A stretch of DNA of 64,000 bases from Macrotis lagotis (Eukaryota > Chordata > Mammalia > Peramelemorphia > Peramelidae): the NCBI RefSeq assembly GCF_037893015.1, contig NC_133666.1:460194594-460258593 (forward strand), in the 5' to 3' direction. Position numbers and translations under genes: made by a program. The notes beneath the pieces are model-generated. The model saw only the letters and a list, made by a program, of their open reading frames with translations, did not search any database and was not told the DNA's origin. This document shows, piece after piece, positions 53,695 to 64,000 of the stretch (positions are counted from its first letter, which is position 1; each line of letters starts with the position of its first letter).

Positions 53695-53880
53695 TAGGAT
53701 TACAGATTTAGAACTAGAAGGGAATTTAGAGATCACTCAGTCTGAAACCATCATCTTGCAGATGAGGAAACTGAAGGCTAGAGATGTCAAGGGATTTGTC
53801 TGAATCAAGGGATTTGTAAGCAAACAGAGATGGGATTTGAACCCATGGCTGTATCACATGCCAAATTTATCTCTCTAGTT
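53695..53880 (-). repeat. MIR3/L3-like remnant
   Basis: 'ggattacagatttagaacta ... cttgcagatgaggaaactga ... gatgggatttgaacccatgg'. Confidence 0.6.
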
Positions 53881-53914
53881 ACCCAATACAAATTACATAT
53901 CCTGAACTCCACTT

Positions 53915-54250
53915 CTGTAAACATTTACCAAGAGCCTCCTATACTTAAAGCACTGGGTTCTGGGAATACAAAGACCAAAAAAAAGGCCCTATCCTCTAGG
54001 AGTTTGTAGTCTGATAGGAGGAATTAGATATATAAGTGTGGCAATATAAAAGGTGATAAAAGGACAAATAAAAGATTTATCAAAGGGCCCCAGGAAATTT
54101 GAGAAGGATCATTTTCATCCAGAGGAATAAGTGAAAGTTTTATTTGAGAGAGTTGAGCTAGACCTTGAGAACGAATAGTAATTTTTAAAAAAATGGAAAT
54201 GTGACTCAGAGAATAACCTGAACACAAATATGGTGAAGGAAAAGAGCTGA
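53915..54250 (+). repeat. Long GA-rich dispersed repeat
   Basis: 'atttaccaagagcctcctat ... gttctgggaatacaaagacc ... ctctaggagtttgtagtctg' is the family's usual beginning. Confidence 0.55.
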
Positions 54251-54900
54251 TAGAGATTAGGGAATAACTGCTAGTCTAATTTGACTGAATTGTATATTAT
54301 ATGCAAGAAGTACTGTGAGAAGCTAAGAATTCTTGCAGTTTTGAGTCCTGAGAGATAAGCCTCAACAAGTCAAACCACCAGCACCACCTTGCCCACCATC
54401 TTCTCTCAGATCCTGAAGGAGACAGTCCAGAACCCTTATCCTAAAGATTCTGGAACTAGCAATGCTTCCAGCCTAATGTTTAACCCCATCATCTTAGGAA
54501 AAAACATGTGGCAATTTGATCCTGTAACTGCTTCTGAAGGTGCAATAGCTGTAGCTACTGGTCTCAGAAAAGAAAGTTCTTTTCACTCAAGTCTTTGTTC
54601 AAAGTCAGAAACTGATCAAAAGTTTATCAATGGAATGACCCTTCGGAAGAGGCCCAACATCTGTTTTTCTACTTTTATTAACATTTTCAGATTAAATCCC
54701 AGTGTATGGACCAAGGTGGCATTTCAAACTCTTCAGTTGAGCTGATATTTGTTATATTAAATATTGTTATTATTTAGGACCTCAATATCTTTTTGTAATA
54801 CAAATGTTTTCATTGACATTTGTTATCAAAAGACTATTGATTTGCAGCTAGAAGGAACCTTTGAAGTTATCTACTCTAAACTTACTATGATAGTAATAAC
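54251..54900 (+). other. Intergenic with an unrecognised 118-codon open frame
   Basis: The + frame 54389-54745 (MPTIFSQILKETVQNPYPK...) is the only longer frame here not explained by a repeat. It has no signal peptide, no domain I recognise, no visible splice structure and no strong start context. It may be chance or a decayed retrocopy. Confidence 0.3.
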
Positions 54901-54913
54901 ACCTGCTCCTCCA

Positions 54914-55080
54914 CTTAGAGTCATAGAGTTAAAATTGGGAGGTTCTTTGGAGGTCATGTAGTCAACCTCTTCATTTTTGTAGATTTGAAAACTGAGGTTA
55001 AGTGATTAGGTGATTTGTCCAAAATCACATGTGTTGTAAATTCCAGAGCTGGGATTGAACTCGTCCTTGAAATTAATTGC
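54914..55080 (-). repeat. MIR3/L3-like remnant
   Basis: 'agagtcatagagttaaaatt ... ggtgatttgtccaaaatcac ... gagctgggattgaactcgtc'. Confidence 0.55.
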
Positions 55081-55502
55081 TTTTTTCCCCCTAATCCTTA
55101 TATTATTGACCTGATAGAGTTGTTTCAAGAATTAACTAACTCAGCAAGCACTTATATGCCAACTATGACACTGGAGCTATAAAGGTAAATTAGTCCATCT
55201 CTTTGGGTGAGACAATATGTACATATAATAGGTTGTACAAAATACATATATGTTTTGAGATGGGGAGACATATGAGATAGGAGAGTGGTTAGGGGCATGG
55301 ATCAGGCCAGACATCTTGTAGGAGGAAGAATATGAGCTGCAATCTGTAGGGAAGTAGAGATTATAAGAGGCAGGGGTCAGAAGGGAGTGCAACTCCAGCC
55401 TGAAGGACATCTGAAGAGTTGTAAGATAGCCAGTTTGTCATTTAATAAATTAAAGAAAGTAAAGCAAAGTGAATCTGAAAATGTATATGGAGCCTGGTTC
55501 TT

Positions 55503-55653
55503 CTTTTTGTTTGTTTGTTTTGTTTTTGTTAGTTAATGGGGTTAAGTGACTTGCCCAAGTCACGAATCTAGGTCTAAGTATTTGAGCTGGATTTGATCTT
55601 AGGTCCGCCTGACTCCAGGGCTGGTGCTCCATCCACTACACCACCCAGCTGCC
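55503..55653 (-). mobile_element. Marsupial SINE, reverse orientation, diverged
   Basis: T-rich start, 'ggggttaagtgacttgccca', 'ctgactccagggctggtgct', ending 'ccacccagctgcc'. Probable duplication CCTGGTTCT / CCTGATTCT. Confidence 0.85.
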
Positions 55654-55711
55654 TGATTCTAGAGCCTGATTATAAAGGATTTTAAATACCAAATTTAAAA
55701 GTCTGTATTTG

Positions 55712-56576
55712 CTACCACTACAAGGTCTGTATCCCAAAGAGATAACAAGAAAGGGTAAAAAAAAAGCTACAGGTACAATAATATCTATATTTTCATAGTT
55801 TCAAAGAATTGGAAATTGAAGGGATGTATTAGTTGGAGAATGGATGAACAAATTGTAGTATATGACTGAGATGGAATACTATTGTTCTACAGGAAATCAC
55901 AAGAGACAGGACTTCAGAAAAACCTGGAAAGACTTGCATGGGCTGATGCTAAGTGAAATGAGAGAACCAGAAGAACATTGTACACATTAACAGCAACATT
56001 GGATGATGATCTACTATGATGGACTTGCTCTCCTCAGCAGTACGATAATCAAAGACAATTCTAAAGGACTTGTGATGGAAAATACCATCCATATCCAGAG
56101 AAAGAATTGTAGAGTCTGAATGTAGACCAAAGCTTACTATTTCCAATTTTTAAAGTTTGTCATATGTATTATTTTTCCTCTCATGTTTTTTTTCTTTTTG
56201 TTCTGATTCTTCTTTCAAAACATGATTAATATGTAAATCTGTTTAACACAGTTGTGCACATATAACCTATATTAGATTGCTTTCTGTCATAGGGAGGGAG
56301 GAAGAGAGGAAGAGAGAAAAATGTGAAACTCAGAATCATAAAAAAATGTTGAAAACTTTCTTGCATATATTTGGAAGAATAAATAATTTTTTTTTTTTTT
56401 TTTTAGGTTTTTGCAAGGCAAATGGGGTTAAGTGACTTGCCCAAAGCCACACATCTAGGTAATTGTCTGAGGCTGGATTTGAACTCAGTTGCTCCTGACT
56501 TCAGGGCCAGTGCTCTATTCACTGTGCCACCTAGCCACCCCTAAAAAAATAAATTTTTAAAAAAATCAAAAGTTAA
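55712..56576 (+). mobile_element. L1 3' end, truncated
   Basis: 'aaggtctgtatcccaaagag', 'gagatggaatactattgttc', 'tgggctgatgctaagtgaaa', 'catatccagagaaagaattg' up to an A-rich end. Flanks AAAAGTCTGTATTTG (55697) and AAAAGTCTGTTTGA (56577) mark the target-site duplication. A reverse SINE interrupts its tail. Confidence 0.85.
56387..56541 (-). mobile_element. Marsupial SINE, reverse orientation, inside the L1
   Basis: Poly-T start, 'tttttgcaaggcaaatgggg', ending 'gtgccacctagccacccc'. Confidence 0.92.
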
Positions 56577-56770
56577 AAAAGTCTGTTTGATCTTTGAGGA
56601 AGTAGAGAAACACTCTAGAGTTTAATGAGTTGGGAAGGAATATGTTAGCAGCTAGATGGAAGATGAACTGGAGGGGGGGCAGAGAGAGAGAACATGCAAG
56701 GAAACCTATTATGATGCCATTGGAATAATTTAGGTGGAAGATAAAGAGGCCCTGACCTTCAGAGTACTAG

Positions 56771-59635
<2,865 letters not shown>

Positions 59636-59639
59636 ACTC

Positions 59640-60060
59640 ATTACTATAAAGCAAAGGATAGTGCAATAATCTTAAAATCAGAGAGACTTAGGTTCAGATC
59701 CAGATTCAGACAAAGCTGTTTGAACCTGGGCAAGTCACCTATCTTCTCTCTGCCTCAGTTTCCTCATCCATAAAATGAGGACATTAGACTGAATGACCTT
59801 CAAGATCCTCTTCCCATTCCTAAATCTAGGTTTGTTGTTCCATTGCTTTAGTCAATCCAATTCTTTGAGATTCCATTTGGAGTTTTCTTGACAAAGAAAT
59901 TGAAATGGTTTGCTGGCTCCTTCCCCAGCTCATTTTACAGATGAGGAACTGAGGTAAACAATGTTAAGTGAGAAGTGTCTGAAGTCACATTTGAACTCAG
60001 GAAGATGAATCTTTCCAAATCCTGGTCCAGCTCTCTACCCACTGCACCCTTGAACTGCAT
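59640..60060. repeat. CORE-SINE (+) followed by long-form SINE (-)
   Basis: 59640-59830 is a + CORE-SINE ('gaacctgggcaagtcaccta ... cagtttcctcatccataaaa'). 59840-60060 is the reverse of the long form ('tttggagttttcttgacaaa ... cagctcattttacagatgag ... tctctacccactgcacc'). Confidence 0.7.
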
Positions 60061-60699
60061 AAAAATAACCAGGTTGGCTCTTAGCTAATGAATTCATTTG
60101 TTACAGTTACATAGAGATTGTGATCTCTATAAGTGAAGGAAGAACCTTGACCAATTAAATTGACAACAAAAGCATCAAGGAAAAGGAAGCTGCCGAGGAT
60201 ACCAGAAAGGCAAAAGCATTTCTTGCTCTAAAGAGACACTGATCATTTCCTTTACCTAGAAAATATAGATCCCAAATTCTAGAGGCCCACTAGTCAAATA
60301 GACCAATTTGAATTTATTAATTATCTGAGTTGTAGAATGTTTCTATCAATAAGAATTGATTCTGTCTGATCTCACTTGGTAAGAGAGTTTGAAACAGTCA
60401 AAGGGAAGAAAAACCCCAAATCATCTACCTTTCTTACTACTTTTGTATGTGCAATATAAACTGGTGAGATGTGGGTAAGCCATTGCCCAAGGATGGGCAA
60501 TGGACCTAGTAAAAGATTTTGCCTAAACTTAGGTACCTTTGGTTCTGACCTTCAATAGGGACCTGTTCTCCACCTCAGCCTAACTCCCATAGAAAAACCC
60601 TATGACTTTTGGATCCCATCCTAGTCAGGTGTTTACTAATCTAGCATTATTAAATTATCTATTGATTCCTCTTGCCAAAATTAGCTGTTACCAACCACA

Positions 60700-61180
60700 A
60701 TGCAATATAGTACAAAAAAAAATTCATCAAGTACCTTCTGAGTGCTAATCTTTAGCACTGGTGACAGAAATACAGAAAACTACAGTCCTTGCCCTCAAGC
60801 AGTTTACAGTCTAATGGGTTGAGGTGGGAAGGACTGGGAGACAACATTCAAAAGGAAGCTAAAATTAGGGGAAAGAAGTAAAGGGTATATTGGTGGAAGA
60901 AAAAATCATTAGTGCAACTGGTGAGAAATGAAGTCTTGACTGGGATTCTGAGACCTCTTTATTTTATTTATTTATTTTTTGTTTGTTTTTTATTTGTTTT
61001 TTGCAAGGCAATGGGGTTAAGTGACTTGCCCAAGGCCACACAGCTAGGTAATTATTAAGTGTCTGAGGCCGGATTTGAACTCTGGTACTCCTGACTCCAG
61101 GGCTGGTTTTCTATCCTGAGCCACCTAGCTGTCCCCCTCTGAGACCTTTTTAATGGAAGACTTTGAGAGTAGTTTTTTGC
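60700..61180 (+). repeat. Long GA-rich dispersed repeat split by a SINE
   Basis: 'tcatcaagtaccttctgagt ... tccttgccctcaagcagttt ... acagtctaatgggttgaggt' and body, interrupted at 60961-61137. Confidence 0.65.
60961..61137 (-). mobile_element. Marsupial SINE, reverse orientation
   Basis: Flanks TCTGAGACCTCTTT (60947) and TCTGAGACCTTTTT (61138). Typical reverse order from the poly-T side to 'gagccacctagctgtccccc'. Confidence 0.93.
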
Positions 61181-61240
61181 TCCACCCTCCAGTCCTCCAA
61201 TCTGAGGACCAAAGGCAACTGTGTTAAAAGTTAATGACTA

Positions 61241-61402
61241 GGGGTGGCTAGGTTGTCCAGTGGATAGAGCACTGGCCCTGGAGTCAGGTGTACCTGAGTT
61301 CAAGTCTGGCCTCAGACACTTAATAATTACCTAATTGTGTGGCTTTGGGCAAGCTACTTTAACCCCATTTGCCTTGCAAAAATAAGTAAATAAACCTAAA
61401 TT
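61241..61402 (+). mobile_element. Marsupial tRNA-headed SINE, perfect 12-bp TSD
   Basis: Flanked by AGTTAATGACTA at 61229-61240 and 61403-61414. Confidence 0.95.
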
Positions 61403-61529
61403 AGTTAATGACTAATATTTTCAATCAGGATTGAGTGAATGCTAATGAGGAGTGAAGGTAAGCTCAGAATAAAATGACTGCAAGTTTTTGGTGAAATTTT
61501 TTAGATGGGTGACATCATCTGATTATATA

Positions 61530-61760
61530 ATCACAGAATCTCAGAGCTGGAAACTGTTTTGGAGGTCTTCATCTAGTCCAGTCTAGTCCAACCACGACCA
61601 GAATAGGCCCTTGATAACATTGTTATAGGCGATCATTCCACCTTGTCCGAAAGCTTCCAGTGATGTGGTGTCACCTAGGCTTCTCCCTTCCAGACCACAC
61701 AACCTTAGTTCCTCCAAATGGTTAACCTTTAGCATGGTCAAGTACAGATGGGTATGAAAG
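61530..61760 (-). repeat. L3/CR1 3' fragment
   Basis: 'atcacagaatctcagagctg ... gttttggaggtcttcatcta ... cattccaccttgtccgaaag cttccagtga'. Confidence 0.55.
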
Positions 61761-62049
61761 GAAAAGAGTACATTAGCTGAGCCTAATTTATATAATGTCA
61801 GAAATAGTTATAGAGTATATAACAATAGTTGGGAATGGGACACCAGCAGATTCCACTGAAACACCAGACAAGGTTTAATGTGAAGTTATGGTCCTGTCTC
61901 TCTGTATTTAGAAGTGAATCTAAGTCTTTTCTTCTTTCCTTTTGTTTATGGTTAGTCCTTTTTTCCTGTAATCAGTAGTCATTAAGAGGTTATATGATAA
62001 TGAACCTACAGGGAGTTTCTCTTCCCTTATGTGCAATAGAATCTTTTTT

Positions 62050-62203
62050 TTTTTTTTTTTAGGTTTTTGGAAGGCAAATGGGGTTAAGTGGTTTGCCCAA
62101 GGCTACACAGCTAGGTCATTATTAAGTGTCTGAGACTGGATTTGAACCCAAGTACTCCTGACTCCAGGGCCGATGCTTTATCCACTGCGCCACCTAGCCG
62201 CCC
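62050..62203 (-). mobile_element. Marsupial SINE, reverse orientation, 15-16 bp TSD
   Basis: Flanked by (C)AATAGAATCTTTTTT at 62034-62049 and 62204-62219. Ends 'gcgccacctagccgcccc'. Young-looking copy. Confidence 0.95.
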
Positions 62204-62219
62204 CAATAGAATCTTTTTT

Positions 62220-63100
62220 AAAAAGTATTGTTTCATTTTCTAATAACTCCAGTTGATTTATCCTAATTTCCAAGAAGCAGTTACTCTATAACATTCCTTT
62301 GCTAGTTCTACAATTAAAGGGTCTTTTGAGGCCTCTTAGGAGTCAAACCTAACTTTAAACATATACATATACTCATACCCTTCTCCCCTCCCCCCAATAC
62401 ACACAAACACTCCACAAAACACGACAATCCACCTTTCTCTAATAAATAACCCAAGTTTTCCCTGTTGAATCTTTAACTCATTTCCAATGTTCTGCCCTTG
62501 CTGGCAAAGGAAAATAGGGGGTCCTTGACCTCCCTATAACCTGTCTCTTGGTGTTCAATAGTGAAATCAGGGTTTTATTTGCTAATGAATCTGGACTGTG
62601 GAACTATGCAAAAGAATTCAAATCTCTGAAGCTGTGTTCCTCAATCCTTTGTTTTTTATTTCCCCATAATGTTTTAGATAAGTGCTTCAGTCGCTCTCTT
62701 TAACAATGCTTAAAGATTTCACTTATTCCACTTAGTCTAAAAAAACAAAAAGCAAAACAAAACTCTTTTCCCCATAAACCTCCCACTGTCTCATCTTGCA
62801 AATAAAGACCCATCACTTTTTCACTCTCTCAGAAGGGGTTTCATGCTGGAAAATATGATCAATAAAAGGAACTCTTGTGCACTGGTTCAAGGACAGCTAA
62901 GAGAAAAAATAACTAACCCCTCAAAAATTTCTCTTTTATTTCCCTCAGTGCTTATAATCTCAGTTTGACTAAGACTAAAACAACAGCAGCAGTTTTTCTG
63001 TAGAAGGAGGTTTATGGATATAGAACATTGCATCTATGGTCAGACTCAATAGATGTGTTAGCTTTTTTTAAAATGCTCTATTTTTTCCTCTTTAGCCTTA
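62220..63100. other. Intergenic, nothing recognised
   Basis: AT-rich, no gene. Confidence 0.35.
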
Positions 63101-63109
63101 ATTATGAAA

Positions 63110-63190
63110 ATAAGGATAATATAGAGAGACAGCATTTATACAGCACCAATTGTTTACCAGATCCTGTGCTAACTATTTTACAAATATCTA
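63110..63190 (-). repeat. MIR-like fragment
   Basis: 'gagacagcatttatacagca ... cagatcctgtgctaactatt'. Confidence 0.45.
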
Positions 63191-63215
63191 TCGCCAATAT
63201 TTATACCTTTACCTG

Positions 63216-63361
63216 GCTGATTCTCAGAGAGCAGACAATCTAGATCAAGCCCATGGGTTCTTTAAATACTTATGCCATAGAGACACAAGCTCTGGAAGGC
63301 TGTACCAAGCTAGACAAAAAGACAAATTTAACAATAGATTGTCTGCTCTCTGAGAATCAGC
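63216..63361. repeat. 27-bp perfect inverted repeat with 92-nt loop
   Basis: The arms are 63216-63242 (GCTGATTCTCAGAGAGCAGA...) and its exact reverse complement at 63335-63361. No flanking duplication is evident. Confidence 0.95.
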
Positions 63362-63564
63362 TTGGTCAGGGATGCAAAGGATCGTCACCAGAAAAATGAC
63401 ATTTTTGGCCATGGAGATCCATGAAATAAATGTTTCCAAAAGTTTTCAGTCTTGTGTGGCTCCTTTCTACTTCCACAATGATGGTGCTGGAGAAGTAGGA
63501 AGGACCAAAGGATGCTAAGAATCATATGGTACACAGATCATCTACAAACAATTTAACTGTTGCT

Positions 63565-63800
63565 AGGTGGCATAGTGGATAGAGCCTGAAGTCAGGAAGA
63601 TGAGTTCAAATTTGACCTCAAATACTTATTAGTTGTGAATCCCTGGACCAGTCATTTAACTCTTTTTGCCTCAATTTCCTCATCTGTAAAATGAGCTGGA
63701 GAAGGAAATGGCAAACCTCTAGAGTATTTTTGTCACAAAAATGCCAAGTAGGATCACACAGAATTGGACATAAATAAAATGACTGAACAAAAATCTCTTA
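63565..63800 (+). mobile_element. Long-form marsupial SINE (MAR1-like)
   Basis: Head 'gctaggtggcatagtggata', CORE, 'tcctcatctgtaaaatgagc tgg', 'gaaggaaatggcaaacctct', and the 'ggatcacacagaattggaca ... aatgactgaacaa' end. Confidence 0.85.
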
Positions 63801-64000
63801 ATGCATCTTTTTTTGTTGGATCAATTAATTACTCCAGAAAACCTAAAGGAGTTAAACTAAAGGATGACTCACAGGTTCTCCCTGGAGAAGCAAATAAAAG
63901 AGTTGGTCATGTGGGCTTCATTATGTGGCCAAGGGCAGGTTGGTCATTTCACCTTAAAATTCTCATGATGACCCTCATCGAATAGAACCTCAGGAGGAAA

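Larger units (their letters stand above)
55130..56770 (+). repeat. Long GA-rich dispersed repeat carrying nested insertions
   Basis: Left part 55130-55711 and right part 56577-56770 belong to one old repeat copy. A reverse SINE (55503-55653) and an L1 end (55712-56576) inserted into it. Confidence 0.55.

Overview
The window is vertebrate nuclear DNA, almost certainly from a marsupial. It carries many copies of a tRNA-headed SINE that starts GGGGCAGCTAGGTGG and ends CCTTGCAAAAA, which I recognise as marsupial. It also carries marsupial-type L1 3' ends and older CORE-SINE, L2, L3/CR1 and RTE remnants. I cannot fix the species; the SINE tail form looks more like an Australian marsupial than an opossum, but that is a weak inference.

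The only protein-coding gene I can support is TGIF1, on the + strand. It is a TALE homeodomain co-repressor. Three coding exons (29510-29525, 35423-35649, 36377-36952) join with canonical GT/AG sites and matching phase into a complete 272-residue protein, the same length I know for the main human isoform. The gene starts inside a G+C-rich, CpG-rich island (about 26450-31700), which has room for the alternative first exons known for TGIF1, although I could not place them. AATAAA signals lie at 37432 and 37891.

Layout. 1-25600 is repeat-rich intergenic DNA: SINEs, L1 3' ends, an RTE reverse-transcriptase fossil, L2, a 7SL RNA retropseudogene, a decayed retroviral pol and several copies of a long GA-rich repeat. 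25600-38578 holds the TGIF1 promoter island, introns and 3' end, and I see no recognisable transposon in it. 38579-64000 is again repeat-rich, with nested insertions, a tandem duplication split by a SINE, and several perfect inverted repeats.

There is no operon, CRISPR array or obviously new multi-gene system here. The most interesting signals are regulatory or structural: two strong CTCF-like motifs in convergent orientation (24248 and 53458) that bracket TGIF1, a cluster of TALE-type CTGTCA/TGACAG motifs in TGIF1's own island, a 14-bp perfect inverted repeat in that island, and a 27-bp perfect inverted repeat at 63216-63361. Repeat family names are from memory of consensus sequences and were not checked by search.
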